64,000 nt of DNA from Firmicutes bacterium ADurb.Bin146 (GTDB lineage Bacteria > Bacillota > Clostridia > DUPQ01): contig MWDI01000017.1 in the NCBI GenBank assembly GCA_002070475.1, positions 1 to 64,000 on the forward strand, in the 5' to 3' direction. The notes under the pieces were generated by a model that worked only from the letters and a program-made list of their open reading frames with translations, was not told where the DNA came from and made no database searches. Both the position numbers and the translations under genes were made by a program. This document shows positions 53,202 through 62,596 of this stretch, piece by piece (the stretch's first letter is position 1; each line of letters starts with the position of its first letter).

Positions 53202-54170
53202 CTACTTGATAGTTGATTCCACTCTCCACATATCCGCATTATAACCCATCAAGTTGAAAAGTTCATCAGTACATTCATCAAGATTATCCATAATTCCTTT
53301 ATTGAGCTTCAATTCAGCTGCTGATATGTTCTGCTTAAGTTGTTCAGTATTTCTAGCTCCTGCAAGCACTGATACTATACCTTCTCTATGCATATCATAA
53401 GCAATTGCTACTGCTGATAAAGGCTGATTAATTGATTTGGCAATATTCTTAATGCAGTTTATAGTTTGGAATATATACGGATGCAGATGCTTAAACTCAT
53501 CAGATAGATACCAAACTCTTTTTAATCTGTCAGGAATTTGGTCTATACTGCTGTATTTTCCTGTGCATAGTCCCTGAGCAAGAGGGCTGTAGCATAATAT
53601 CCCTATTTCTTTTTCTATGCATAAAGGTCTGATTTCATGGTCAATTGCACGAAATAGTAAATTGTATGCCATTTGATTGGTATGCACAGGTCCGAATTTT
53701 GTTATCTCGTTCAAATCCTGTATCCCGAAATTACTTACTCCTATGGCTCTTATCTTTCCGTCTTTATACAATTTTAATAAACCTTCCATTGTTTCAGAAA
53801 ATGGAACAGTTCTTCTTGGCCAGTGAATCTGATATATATCAATATAGTCAGTATCAAGTCTTCTCAGACTGTCTTCGCAAGCTTTTATAACAGTATCTTT
53901 TGTAGGATTAGCGTCTGCTGTTTTAGTCGCAACTACTACCTTATCTCTTCTGCCTTTTAATGCTTTTCCCAGGACTATTTCGCTTCTTCCACTTCCGTAC
54001 ATTGCAGCTGTATCTATAAGGGTAATACCAGCATCTATTGCAGCATGAGTCGTCTTTATTGATAACTCGTCTTCCTGTGAACCCCATGTAGCATCATTCG
54101 AAAAGACCCATGTTCCCAATGCCATCTTTGATACAGTGATATCAGTGTTTTTGATCTTCATGTAGTTCAT
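53202..54170 (-). CDS. Aldo/keto reductase
   Basis: 322 residues, (beta/alpha)8 NADPH-dependent oxidoreductase. The catalytic tetrad is present: Asp and Tyr in 'LIDTAAMYGSGRSE', Lys in 'VVVATK', His in 'YQIHWPRR'. 'GVSNFGIQDLNE' and 'LCYSPLAQGLCTGKY' are typical of the aryl-alcohol-dehydrogenase-like/YhdN group. GAGGAG lies nine bases upstream of the ATG. The neighbouring glycerate kinase suggests a sugar-acid or glycerate-related role, but this is inference. Confidence 0.92.
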   Translation of the reverse strand: MNYMKIKNTDITVSKMALGTWVFSNDATWGSQEDELSIKTTHAAIDAGITLIDTAAMYGSGRSEIVLGKALKGRRDKVVVATKTADANPTKDTVIKACEDSLRRLDTDYIDIYQIHWPRRTVPFSETMEGLLKLYKDGKIRAIGVSNFGIQDLNEITKFGPVHTNQMAYNLLFRAIDHEIRPLCIEKEIGILCYSPLAQGLCTGKYSSIDQIPDRLKRVWYLSDEFKHLHPYIFQTINCIKNIAKSINQPLSAVAIAYDMHREGIVSVLAGARNTEQLKQNISAAELKLNKGIMDNLDECTDELFNLMGYNADMWRVESTIK

Positions 54171-54214
54171 AAATAAAACTCCTCTGTATATGATATATAT
54201 AATTATACCATCAT

Positions 54215-54500
54215 TTACATATTGAGTTCTTTCAAGACCTTATTGCATCTTTCCAAATATGCACTATCTGTTTCTATTCCATGTAGATATCTGTCAAGGC
54301 TATCAACATCTTTAAATAATTCAGTAAGCATATCATCTGAATGTTTTTCTTTATTGCTGTGCTCGATAATTGCCTTTACTATTTTTGTCGGTTTCTTCTT
54401 CAGTTATTATTGATACTTTAGTGCTAGGATCATTATTAAATCTTTCTACAGCTCCTCTAATATATAATTCTGCGATTTCTGCATGTCTTTCCTTTTTCAT
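54215..54500 (-). pseudogene. Frameshifted remnant of an HD-hydrolase-like gene
   Basis: From an ATG at 54500 the frame reads 'MKKERHAEIAELYIRGAVERF' to residue 36 (about 54390); there a shift is needed to continue 'IVKAIIEHSNKEKHSDDMLTELFKDVDSLDRYLHGI' to the TAA at 54217. The second part resembles the distal half of HD phosphohydrolases ('LF-K-D-x-D-x-L-D-R'), but the proximal His-Asp pair is missing, so the gene has lost its core and suffered a frameshift. The flanking 54501-54636 shows nothing recognisable. Confidence 0.6.
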
Positions 54501-54636
54501 TATCTCAACTGCTGCTATACATATGCATTATATTCCATTCAATCTTTAGATCCCTTCCTTCATTATTTTACTGTTTCCACTCAGTGAGAAGCATTTTCTG
54601 TAAACTTCCAGGTTTTTTCATATCTATTTTCATCTT

Positions 54637-56952
54637 CTATCTGTTCTTCTGTATTTTTGTATTCCATATTAGATAATTCAATACCAAAGATATGACACCC
54701 AGTATCAGACATATTGTATAGTTTAATATGAATGAGGACAGATTCTCCTGAGGAGAAAGAAGTTTTACAATTGAAAAATACTCCATGATTTTACCGCCCA
54801 TTATTGCAATCGCAGCAGGTAATGAGAATATAGCCAGTGATGCTATAACAGCGGAATTTACTTTGGAGCACAGATTTGATACTAGCAATACCATAAATGA
54901 AAGGGTCAGTAGAACAAATAGGCGAAGAAGATACATTAATACAAGGTAAGATAAAATTGACACCCCAAAGGGAAATTCACTCATTATACTTTGAATAGGG
55001 GCAGAAAGGGAATGCAAGCTGCCATATACATCTATGGTATTAAGTATTTCAAATCCATAGATAATAAGCCACACTACTGTTGTCAGTATGCAGGCTGATA
55101 CAGTCTTTTTTCTCCATAAAACTGATCTTCCTTTATCTGAACTGCATAAAAGGTATTTCATTTTCTGCTGATGTTCATATGCGAATACGCCTGCTATCAT
55201 AACTGATGTGAATAATATAGCTATTATTCCGGTTTTCCTCTGATAACCATCAATATTCTTATTCATCAGGGCGTCAAAAACAGTACTGTCCATTATCCAT
55301 AAGCTAGTACCTTTTTTGGCTTTGGCTTCTGTTTTTATAACCGAAAGATACTGAATTTTTGTAGCCCCGTTCATACTTCCTCTTTCCATTTCAGCATATG
55401 CGAGATCCATCTGTTCATCGATTTTTAGAAGAGTGTCGTCAGTTACTTCACCTGTAAACATATTTTCAAAATAAACTAAGGTTCCGTCATACTCTGATCT
55501 GTTGATTGGAGGATATGATGAAATAAATATTGCCCATAATAAAAGTACAGTAATAACAAAGATACCTTTCTGTATCCATAAGATTTTATGAAGTTCTGTA
55601 AAAAACAGCTTGAAGCGGTCAGCAAACCTGGCTCTGAGTATAAGCACTTTGTCATACAGTTTAAGTAGTGGGTTAGGAGTAGAAAATGGTTTCTTCTTAT
55701 GATGTATAATAATAGAGCCAGCTGCAAAAATAACCAGGGCAGAGGGTATCATGTATGTTGTTAAAGTACTGCCGTTTATTGGGTAATCGAATATATTTAT
55801 ATTAAGATACCTCATATATATCCTGTTATAGTTAATCATAGCGAATATGTTAACAAACCTTAAAACAGCAATTGCATAACTGTCTGGTATCAGTGCGAAA
55901 AGGGTATATTCAGTTCCTAAGAATAAAGCTGTTATCGCTACACCCAGTGATGTATTGGAAATAGCCAGCATGAGCATATAGATTATCAAGGATATTACCC
56001 ATGTCCCTACAATTTTAAATACAAAAAAGTTTATTAAAAAAGTTCCGACAGTAAAAGGCTGTGACACACCCTGGAACATGCTCATAGACTGGATGGGACG
56101 TGACATTTCTCCAAACCCGTCATATACAATACCTGCGGTTAAAAATCTACCTCCAATAAGAAAGACTGTAGCTATAACAGAACAGATTAATAGTATAAAT
56201 ACTCTTTTGGCTGCCAGGATTGATCTGCCTTCAGGGTAAGCGTATATTAGCGGCCATAAGCCTTTTTTCCTCTCTTGAATCAATAACAAAACAATGACCA
56301 TCATATATGCTAAAATACTGTAATCTGATATGCTGTCAGTAAACAGGGCATTAATGGCAAGGTCATTATCTAATGAGATTTCCGTAATATGTATTGAAGA
56401 AAAATCATCCACAGTCTTTATAATGTTCCTGTATGAAAAGGAATTCGGATCAGAGAAAATACTAACAGTCTTCATATTTTCAGCATTTTCACTCATCATA
56501 TTTAAATATTCTGGATATTCTATCAGGTAGTTTACTTTTTCTATAAGGATATTGCAGATATCGATATCAGCATATGCTTTGTTTGCAGCTTGTTCAGAAA
56601 TATCAATCTTGCCGTTTTTTATGTCGTTAATCATCTGCTCGCCGTACTTTTTGTAGTAAAACTCTGCAAATTCTTCTTTGCGTTCTATATCTTTGCTATT
56701 TAGCCAATTAGGAATAAGTACAATACCTTCTGATTGCAGTTTTAAATTATTCAGATAATTGATAGCCTCTTCATTATCCATATCCCTGCAGGTATTCATT
56801 ATTTCAGTATAGCGGTTTACATATTCGGGTAATGTATATTTATCATTTCCTGGAGTGAATTCCCAGAAAAAGATAAATATATTGACAAATATCAAAACTG
56901 CGATACAGACTATATTGGTTCTGGAAAGTATAATTCGTTTTAGTTCCTGCAT
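54637..56952 (-). CDS. Large ABC-2 type transporter permease
   Basis: 771 residues with two similar halves, each having a membrane segment at its beginning, a large external loop of 130-200 residues, and about five clustered membrane segments. This is the fold of ABC-2 permeases with extracytoplasmic domains, here duplicated in one chain. Its ATPase is encoded 1 base upstream in the same direction. Pairs of this kind serve antimicrobial peptide immunity, lipid or polymer export; the substrate is not evident. The operon lies immediately downstream of the lipoprotein array. Confidence 0.85.
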   Translation of the reverse strand: MQELKRIILSRTNIVCIAVLIFVNIFIFFWEFTPGNDKYTLPEYVNRYTEIMNTCRDMDNEEAINYLNNLKLQSEGIVLIPNWLNSKDIERKEEFAEFYYKKYGEQMINDIKNGKIDISEQAANKAYADIDICNILIEKVNYLIEYPEYLNMMSENAENMKTVSIFSDPNSFSYRNIIKTVDDFSSIHITEISLDNDLAINALFTDSISDYSILAYMMVIVLLLIQERKKGLWPLIYAYPEGRSILAAKRVFILLICSVIATVFLIGGRFLTAGIVYDGFGEMSRPIQSMSMFQGVSQPFTVGTFLINFFVFKIVGTWVISLIIYMLMLAISNTSLGVAITALFLGTEYTLFALIPDSYAIAVLRFVNIFAMINYNRIYMRYLNINIFDYPINGSTLTTYMIPSALVIFAAGSIIIHHKKKPFSTPNPLLKLYDKVLILRARFADRFKLFFTELHKILWIQKGIFVITVLLLWAIFISSYPPINRSEYDGTLVYFENMFTGEVTDDTLLKIDEQMDLAYAEMERGSMNGATKIQYLSVIKTEAKAKKGTSLWIMDSTVFDALMNKNIDGYQRKTGIIAILFTSVMIAGVFAYEHQQKMKYLLCSSDKGRSVLWRKKTVSACILTTVVWLIIYGFEILNTIDVYGSLHSLSAPIQSIMSEFPFGVSILSYLVLMYLLRLFVLLTLSFMVLLVSNLCSKVNSAVIASLAIFSLPAAIAIMGGKIMEYFSIVKLLSPQENLSSFILNYTICLILGVISLVLNYLIWNTKIQKNR

Positions 56953-56953
56953 C

Positions 56954-57673
56954 TTATTCCTCTTTGTGTATGATTTTTAAGTATGCTTCTTCTATATTCT
57001 TAGAAGAAGTATCCTTAAGTATCTGTTCAGGTTTCCCGCTAGATTTAATGCGTCCGTTTTTCATGAATATAACATAATCAGCTATAGATTCCACATCTGA
57101 AGTTATATGGGTGGTTATAAGGACGATTTTTGATGCTGCAAGATTCCCTATATATGTTCTGATTCTTACTCTTTCCTCAGGATCTAATCCCGCAGTAGGC
57201 TCATCAAGCATCAGAATGTCTGGTTTGCCAAGTAATGCCTGGGCTAGAAGCACTCTTTGACGCATGCCGCCTGAGAAGGAACTTAATTTTTTATGTCCTA
57301 CATCAGAAAGATTGACAACCGATAGAAGCTCATTAATCTGAACTCTGGCTTCTTTTTTAGGTATACTTTTAATTTCCGCCATATAGCTTAAAAAGCCTTT
57401 TGCACTCATCTGGTCATACATGCCCTGAGACTGGGGCATAAACCCGATTACTTTTCTAAATGATCTGCCTAAATGCAATATATCCTTGCCGTCATAAAGT
57501 ATCTGTCCGCTGGGGCGGGATATATTATCAGTTATGAGATGCATCAAAGTGCTTTTGCCTGCGCCATTCGGGCCTAATATGGCATATGTTCCTTCTTTAA
57601 AGGTGTAAGTGAATTTATCTAGAGCCAGTTTCTCTCCATAATTCTTGGAAAGATTCTCTATATGCAGTTCCAT
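56954..57673 (-). CDS. ABC transporter ATP-binding protein
   Basis: 239 residues, one ATPase domain: Walker A 'LGPNGAGKSTLMHL', signature 'SFSGGMRQRVLLAQALL' and Walker B 'ILMLDEPTAGLDP', with switch His in 'LITTHITSD'. The sequence is closest in style to the drug/bacteriocin immunity type (CcmA/BcrA-like). AAAGGAG lies before the ATG. It precedes the permease by 1 base. Between it and the upstream lipoprotein gene are only 42 bases without a visible terminator, so read-through from the array is possible. Confidence 0.93.
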   Translation of the reverse strand: MELHIENLSKNYGEKLALDKFTYTFKEGTYAILGPNGAGKSTLMHLITDNISRPSGQILYDGKDILHLGRSFRKVIGFMPQSQGMYDQMSAKGFLSYMAEIKSIPKKEARVQINELLSVVNLSDVGHKKLSSFSGGMRQRVLLAQALLGKPDILMLDEPTAGLDPEERVRIRTYIGNLAASKIVLITTHITSDVESIADYVIFMKNGRIKSSGKPEQILKDTSSKNIEEAYLKIIHKEE

Positions 57674-57715
57674 TTAAAGCTCCTTTCATTATCTATTATA
57701 TATTCTATCAAAAAA

Positions 57716-58873
57716 CTAATCCTCAATCTTATGGAACATCAGATTACCAGTCCCTATCTCTGATTTGTCTATGTAGTACTCAGGTTTTACATCAAAGTTG
57801 GATGTAAATATTATATATCCATCTACATCACCAACGAATCCGCCGGCTCCATACACCTTATCAAACTCAACGCTGTCTATGAGGTTGTAGTCCCAGTCGT
57901 ATATGTAAAGAATCTGGTTTGAATAATCGAATTGTCCGTTAGTGTAATGAATAAGATATATATATTCAGGATAATATAAGGCGGTGCATACTCCTTCGTT
58001 TTCAAACTCTATAGATTTTATATGTTTCATCTGTTTTGTATCTATATCGAATTCATAGAATCCTTTGTTGCTAATATAGCAATAGCCTGTATTATCGTTA
58101 ATATAATATGCACCAGGACCTCCCCAAGCATCCGTTAATTTTGACCAGTTTTTTGAAACTGTATAATAAGAGTATAAAGTCTTAAATAAATAGTTGTTAA
58201 GAATACTTTCAATTATATATATATTATCTTCAGCTATAGTGAAAAAACTTAAGTGCAGTATCGCATCATTTGTCAGTACTATTTCAGGCTTCGAATTATC
58301 ATCCACTTTCACCCTGTAAAAGTTGTTGTCATCGTTTCCTATCGCTCCGGGAATGCCACTTTTAGTTATTATATAGTAGTAGTATCCATTATGGAAATAT
58401 CCGAAATTGCTGTCATATCCCTCATACAATCTCTTAACCGTCATATGATTGCTTCCGTTCATATCCATGCAGTATATATTATTCCAAACTTTATAGTAAA
58501 TTTTGCCATCATAATACCCGATTGGCGTAGTACCTATATATGAATTGCAGTCTTCAGAATTGTGGGAGCAGTCAGGTTTATTGCATAACCTGATATATTT
58601 TGTATTTCCTTTCTCTGAATAGTATAAATAACCGTCAAAGGAACAGTAATATGTTCCATACGGCGTCTCAAGGTATTTCCCTATAGTAACCCCTTGTTTT
58701 GATGAAGTGTAGTATGAATCCGGCTTTAAACCGTCAGTATTTATTTTCCCGATAGCAGGAGATTTGGTTTCTGTATTAAATAGGCTGTTTTCTGAAGATA
58801 AAGGCTTATTGCAGGATGACAGGCATCCTGCAATAAGCAATATTATTAATAAAATGCTTATCTTTCTAATCAT
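57716..58873 (-). CDS. Propeller-like lipoprotein, array unit 1
   Basis: 385 residues from the ATG at 58873 (AGGAGCAG six bases upstream). Signal peptide with lipobox 'LLIAGCLSSC'. After a Ser-rich linker comes 'YLETPYGTYYCSFDGYLYYSEKG', then the conserved cluster 'LCNKPDCSHNSEDCNSY' (Cys-x4-Cys-x-His...Cys), and DUF5050-like blades ('YYKVWNNIYCMDMNGSNHM', 'LYRVKVDDNSKPEIVL'). It ends 'YIDKSEIGTGNLMFHKIED', shared by all members. It is preceded by its small secreted partner with an 8-base gap. It is the last unit before the ABC transporter. Confidence 0.88.
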   Translation of the reverse strand: MIRKISILLIILLIAGCLSSCNKPLSSENSLFNTETKSPAIGKINTDGLKPDSYYTSSKQGVTIGKYLETPYGTYYCSFDGYLYYSEKGNTKYIRLCNKPDCSHNSEDCNSYIGTTPIGYYDGKIYYKVWNNIYCMDMNGSNHMTVKRLYEGYDSNFGYFHNGYYYYIITKSGIPGAIGNDDNNFYRVKVDDNSKPEIVLTNDAILHLSFFTIAEDNIYIIESILNNYLFKTLYSYYTVSKNWSKLTDAWGGPGAYYINDNTGYCYISNKGFYEFDIDTKQMKHIKSIEFENEGVCTALYYPEYIYLIHYTNGQFDYSNQILYIYDWDYNLIDSVEFDKVYGAGGFVGDVDGYIIFTSNFDVKPEYYIDKSEIGTGNLMFHKIED

Positions 58874-58881
58874 ATCTGCTC

Positions 58882-59268
58882 CTAATATAATGCTGTAGTA
58901 TACACAGTGGTTACTACCATAAGATAGGAGTAGGCGCAATGTGTAAAATAATAATTTGTGCCATTAGTTGTTGTTGCAAGGCCAACAAAAGAGGTTTGTG
59001 GAAAAGCTATGCTAGAACCTTCATACACAGTTGAATAACCAAATTCTTTATAGGTATAATCTAAAATAATATTAACCTTAGATGGACCAGCATAACTGAT
59101 TTCGCCTCTTATATAATTAGAACTAAAATAGGAACTGCAATCATAGTTATATCCATTGTATGTGCTCTCATAATAGTCTGATGATGCAGATACTGGAATG
59201 ATGCTGAAGGATAACAGTATAACCAGTACGATTAATAGGGATGTGTTTTTTATATATTTAAATTTCAT
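58882..59268 (-). CDS. Small secreted protein, array unit 1
   Basis: 128 residues. A signal peptide ('MKFKYIKNTSLLIVLVILLSF') ends near 'VSASSDYY'. The mature part, about 100 residues, is rich in Tyr, Ser, Thr and Asn, with one Cys near its start ('YNYDCSSYF') and one near its end ('FTHCAYSY'), which could form a disulfide. It has 'GEISYAGPSKVN' in common with the other units. No known family recognised. AAAGGA lies upstream of the ATG. It always precedes a lipoprotein gene. Confidence 0.85.
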   Translation of the reverse strand: MKFKYIKNTSLLIVLVILLSFSIIPVSASSDYYESTYNGYNYDCSSYFSSNYIRGEISYAGPSKVNIILDYTYKEFGYSTVYEGSSIAFPQTSFVGLATTTNGTNYYFTHCAYSYLMVVTTVYTTALY

Positions 59269-59326
59269 TTTATTATTTCCTTTCTATTCTTTTCTATTCT
59301 TTTAATATTTTTATTACATGTATATT

Positions 59327-59357
59327 AAGGTGCATAAACATTATGCTTATTCACATT
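59327..59357 (-). other. Leader hairpin, array unit 1
   Basis: Inner stem GCATAA/TTATGC (59332-59346) with a 3-base loop, and an outer stem of AAGGT with a partly matching partner. On the minus strand it starts at the leader stop codon. Equivalent hairpins occur at 61190-61220 and 63029-63059, where the outer AAGGT/ACCTT stem is perfect. Confidence 0.55.
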
Positions 59358-59397
59358 AATGAACATATCGTATAAAGCATTTGAATGTTATTTCCAT
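59356..59397 (-). CDS. 13-codon leader ORF, array unit 1
   Basis: On the minus strand AAGGAG (59410-59405), 7 bases, ATG (59397), 13 codons reading MEITFKCFIRYVH, then TAA. The same ORF with the same ribosome site occurs ahead of every unit of the array; only codon 2 differs (Glu or Val). Confidence 0.65.
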   Translation of the reverse strand: MEITFKCFIRYVH

Positions 59398-59465
59398 AGC
59401 AAATCTCCTTGTATATTAATCAGCAATAATGCTGGCTTTTTAAAATCCTTTTTCTGTGGCTTCAT

Positions 59466-59492
59466 AGTATAACTTGGTATTACTGTTGTCAA
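59466..59492 (-). promoter_or_regulatory. Conserved promoter-like element, array unit 1
   Basis: On the minus strand TTGACA (59492-59487) and TATACT (59471-59466), separated by 15 bases; TACTAT two bases further gives a 17-base spacing. The element and its spacing are kept in all three copies. It lies within the 278-base gap (59269-59546) between units. Confidence 0.6.
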
Positions 59493-59546
59493 GGAGCTTT
59501 TATCTGTTAATGGTAAACTGTCCTTATCAGGTCAGTTTTGTATTTA

Positions 59547-60740
59547 TCAGTCCTCAATCTTATGGAACATCAGGTTACCGGTCCCTATCTCGGATTTGTC
59601 TATGTAGTAATCGGGTTTTTTACTCCAACAAGATGAATATATAATGTAATCACCAACATCAGTAACAAAACCTCCTATTCTGTTGGGTACAACATGGTCG
59701 AACTTAATGCTGTCTATAAGATTGAAGTCCCAGTCATATATATACAGTATCTGATCTTGCATTGGATTTACACGGGGATCATCACTAAGCTCGTGAATGA
59801 GATATATGTAGTCTGAATAAAATCTAGCTCCACATATTCCGTGATTGTCAAATTTGATTTCTTTTTCCAGCGCAATTTCATTAGTTGCGACACTATATTT
59901 ATATATCCCTTCATTTGCACGATAGCAGTATCCATAATCCTCGTTAAAGTAAGTAGCACCATAACCTGACCAGTAATCAGTAATCTTCGACATTGTTTTT
60001 GTTTCAATTGAGAATGAGTACAAATAACAACCAGGACTGGTAACAAAGTTATTTATCGTTAGGTAAATACTCTCATCTGCAACAAAAAACATTTGCGCAT
60101 TTAGTATAATGTCATCTGTCAGAACAATCTCAGGTTTTGAATTGTCGTCAATCTTCACTCTGTATAGATTATTGTCTACATTGCCAGGTGATCCAGGGGT
60201 ACCGCCTTTAGTAATTATATAGTAGAAATAACCGTTATGAAAATAACCCAAATTTGGGTCAGGAAATTCATATAAGGTTTTTAATCCCATGTGATTGGTT
60301 CCATCCATATCCATACAGCTAAGTGAATTGTTTGATACATAATAAATCTTATTTTTATAATAACCTATTTTATATGCACTTGTATATGCATTACAGTTTG
60401 CTGTACTGTGATTGCAATCTGGTCTGTTGCATAATTTGACATATTTCGTATTTCCTTTTTCAGAGTAATAAATATACCTGTCCGAATCGAGAGTGTATAT
60501 GCCATAAGGAGTCTCAAGATATCTTGCAACAGATGACTCTGCTTGTCTAAGGGATGTGTAGTATTCTTCTGGTTTTAAGTTTTCTGGATCAATTTTCACA
60601 TAAGAAGAAAATTCGTTTCCAGCATTATGAGGATTACTTTCTAAAGGGGAAGGTTTGCTGCAGGACACAAGCATCAAACATGATGCTATACATCCTGCAA
60701 CAAGCACTAGTGTTAATAATATGCTTAACTTCTTAATCAT
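59547..60740 (-). CDS. Propeller-like lipoprotein, array unit 2 (diverged)
   Basis: 397 residues. The signal peptide has a lipobox at 'LVLVAGCIASC', followed by 'LMLVSCSK'. It shares the 'LCNRPDCNHSTANCNAY' cluster, 'YSEKGNTKYVKL' and the C-terminal 'YIDKSEIGTGNLMFHKIED' with the other members, but differs clearly in the middle blades ('LTINNFVTSPGCYLYSFSIETKTM'). Its small partner is diverged too. AGGAGCAG lies six bases upstream of the ATG. Confidence 0.88.
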   Translation of the reverse strand: MIKKLSILLTLVLVAGCIASCLMLVSCSKPSPLESNPHNAGNEFSSYVKIDPENLKPEEYYTSLRQAESSVARYLETPYGIYTLDSDRYIYYSEKGNTKYVKLCNRPDCNHSTANCNAYTSAYKIGYYKNKIYYVSNNSLSCMDMDGTNHMGLKTLYEFPDPNLGYFHNGYFYYIITKGGTPGSPGNVDNNLYRVKIDDNSKPEIVLTDDIILNAQMFFVADESIYLTINNFVTSPGCYLYSFSIETKTMSKITDYWSGYGATYFNEDYGYCYRANEGIYKYSVATNEIALEKEIKFDNHGICGARFYSDYIYLIHELSDDPRVNPMQDQILYIYDWDFNLIDSIKFDHVVPNRIGGFVTDVGDYIIYSSCWSKKPDYYIDKSEIGTGNLMFHKIED

Positions 60741-60748
60741 ATCTGCTC

Positions 60749-61132
60749 CTAACTTAATCCTACGAAATATACTGTGTTTGGAGAGATTGTGTATGTGTGA
60801 TTAGACCATTCAAATGATTGAACTGGGCTAGCAATTGCACCTGCATAAGCAAATGATTTTACAAATGTAGAGGTTACACTCCCTTCGACATAAACTTGAT
60901 AATAAAAGTCATATAACCTATATCCAACCTCTACACAAATCCTGTTAGGTCCTGCATAACTCATTTCGCCATATACTTCATCATAAGTAAATTCGGAACA
61001 GCAGTCATAGTTAAATCCAATGTATGTGCTCGAATAATAGTCTGATGATGCAGATACTGGTATGATGCTATAAGATAGCAGTATAATCAGTATAATTAAC
61101 AGGGATGTGTTTTTTATATATTTTGATTTCAT
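60749..61132 (-). CDS. Small secreted protein, array unit 2 (diverged)
   Basis: 127 residues from the ATG at 61132 (GAAAGGA upstream; the longer reading to 61243 runs through the leader hairpin). Signal peptide like that of the other units ('YIKNTSLLIILIILLSY'), then 'SSDYYSSTYIGFNYDCCSEF' with two adjacent cysteines. 'GEMSYAGPNRI' is retained. The second half is unlike units 1 and 3 and lacks their late Cys. Confidence 0.83.
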   Translation of the reverse strand: MKSKYIKNTSLLIILIILLSYSIIPVSASSDYYSSTYIGFNYDCCSEFTYDEVYGEMSYAGPNRICVEVGYRLYDFYYQVYVEGSVTSTFVKSFAYAGAIASPVQSFEWSNHTYTISPNTVYFVGLS

Positions 61133-61189
61133 TTTATTATTTCCTTTCTGTTTTTTTTGTTCTCTAATATTTTTAATTTCATGTATATT

Positions 61190-61220
61190 AAGGTGCATAA
61201 ACATTATGCTTATGTACCTT
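61190..61220 (-). other. Leader hairpin, array unit 2
   Basis: Outer stem AAGGT (61190-61194) with ACCTT (61216-61220), inner stem GCATAA (61195-61200) with TTATGC (61204-61209). It overlaps the leader stop codon. Confidence 0.6.
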
Positions 61221-61260
61221 AATGAACATATCGTATAAAGCATTTGAATGTTATTACCAT
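61219..61260 (-). CDS. 13-codon leader ORF, array unit 2
   Basis: AAGGAG (61273-61268), 7 bases, ATG (61260), reading MVITFKCFIRYVH and TAA. One base differs from units 1 and 3. Confidence 0.65.
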   Translation of the reverse strand: MVITFKCFIRYVH

Positions 61261-61329
61261 AGCAAATCTCCTTGTATATTAATCAGCAATAATGCTGGCT
61301 TTTTGAAATCTGTTTTTCTGTAGCTTCAT

Positions 61330-61356
61330 AGTATAACTCGGTATTACCGTTGTCAA
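61330..61356 (-). promoter_or_regulatory. Conserved promoter-like element, array unit 2
   Basis: TTGACA (61356-61351) and TATACT (61335-61330) on the minus strand, 15 bases apart as in the other copies. Confidence 0.6.
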
Positions 61357-61412
61357 GGAGCTTTTATCTGTTAATTGTAAGCTGTCCTTATATCAGGTCA
61401 GCTTCGCATTTA

Positions 61413-62588
61413 TCAGTCCTCAATCTTATGAAACATCAGATTACCTGTCCCTATCTCTGATTTGTCTATGTAGTACTCAGGTTTTACATCAAAGTTGGAT
61501 GTAAATATAATATACCCATCTACATCACCAACGAATCCGCCGGTTCCATATACCTTATCGAACTCAACGCTGTCTATGAGGTTGTAGTCCCAGTCATATA
61601 TGTAAAGAATCTGATTTAAAAAATTGAATGGTTCGTTAGTGTAATGGATAAGATATATATAGTCAAGATAATATAAAGCACTGCATATGCCTTCGTTTTC
61701 AAACTCTAAAGCTTTCATTTGTTTCATCTTTTTTGTATCTATATCTATTTCATAGAACCCTTTATTGTTAATATAGCAATAGCCTGTATCATCATTTATG
61801 TAATATGCGCTAGGACCTCCAAAAGCATCTGTCAATTCGGACCAGCTTTTCGAAATTGTAGAATAAGAATATAACGAAACAAATTTTGAGTTATCAGGAA
61901 TATTTGCAATTATATATATATTATCTTCGTCTATCGTAAACAGGGACATTTTCAGTATCACATCATTTGTCAGTATTATTTCAGGCTTTGAATCATCATC
62001 CACTTTTACTCTGTATAGGTTGTTGTCATCGTTTCCAATTGCTCCGAGACAACCGCCTTTTGTTATTACATAATAAAAGTATCCGTTATGGAAATATCCG
62101 AAATTGTTGTCATATCCATCATACAAAGTCTTTATTCTCTTATGATTGCTTCCGTCCATATCCATGCAATTTATGTTATTCCAAACTTCATAATAGATTT
62201 TGCCATTATAATACCCGATCGGCGCGGTACCTATATATGCGTTGCAATCCTTAGAACTATGGGTGCAGTCAGGTTTGTTGCACAAAGTGATATAATCCGT
62301 GTTTCCTTTTTCTGAATAGTATAAATAGCCAAGAAAGGAACAGTAATATGTTCCATATGGTGTCTCAAGGTATTTCCCTATAGTAATTCCTTGTTTTGAT
62401 GAAGTGTAATATGATTCAGGCTTTAAACTATCAGTATTAAGGTTTCCAATAGAAGAAGATTCGTTTTTAGTATTACTGGGGTCACTTTCTAGAGGTGAAG
62501 ACTTATTGCAGGACGCAAGCATCAAACATGATGCTAGGCATCCTGCAATAAGCGCTATTATTAATAATATGCTTATCTTTTTAATCAT
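61413..62588 (-). CDS. Propeller-like lipoprotein, array unit 3
   Basis: 391 residues from the ATG at 62588 (AGGAGCAG upstream). Lipobox 'LIAGCLASC'. The protein is nearly collinear with unit 1: 'YYTSSKQGITIGKYLETPYG', 'LCNKPDCTHSSKDCNAY', 'CMDMDGSNHKRI', 'WGGPS' type blade replaced by 'FGGPSAYYINDDTGYCYINN', and the common end. It lies 8 bases behind its small partner. Confidence 0.88.
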   Translation of the reverse strand: MIKKISILLIIALIAGCLASCLMLASCNKSSPLESDPSNTKNESSSIGNLNTDSLKPESYYTSSKQGITIGKYLETPYGTYYCSFLGYLYYSEKGNTDYITLCNKPDCTHSSKDCNAYIGTAPIGYYNGKIYYEVWNNINCMDMDGSNHKRIKTLYDGYDNNFGYFHNGYFYYVITKGGCLGAIGNDDNNLYRVKVDDDSKPEIILTNDVILKMSLFTIDEDNIYIIANIPDNSKFVSLYSYSTISKSWSELTDAFGGPSAYYINDDTGYCYINNKGFYEIDIDTKKMKQMKALEFENEGICSALYYLDYIYLIHYTNEPFNFLNQILYIYDWDYNLIDSVEFDKVYGTGGFVGDVDGYIIFTSNFDVKPEYYIDKSEIGTGNLMFHKIED

Positions 62589-62596
62589 ATCTGCTC

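Noticed and set aside
59401-59440. Conserved hairpin CAGCA/TGCTG upstream of the array leader ORF
   Set aside because: It pairs in units 1 and 2 but is broken in unit 3, so it is not a constant part of the cassette.
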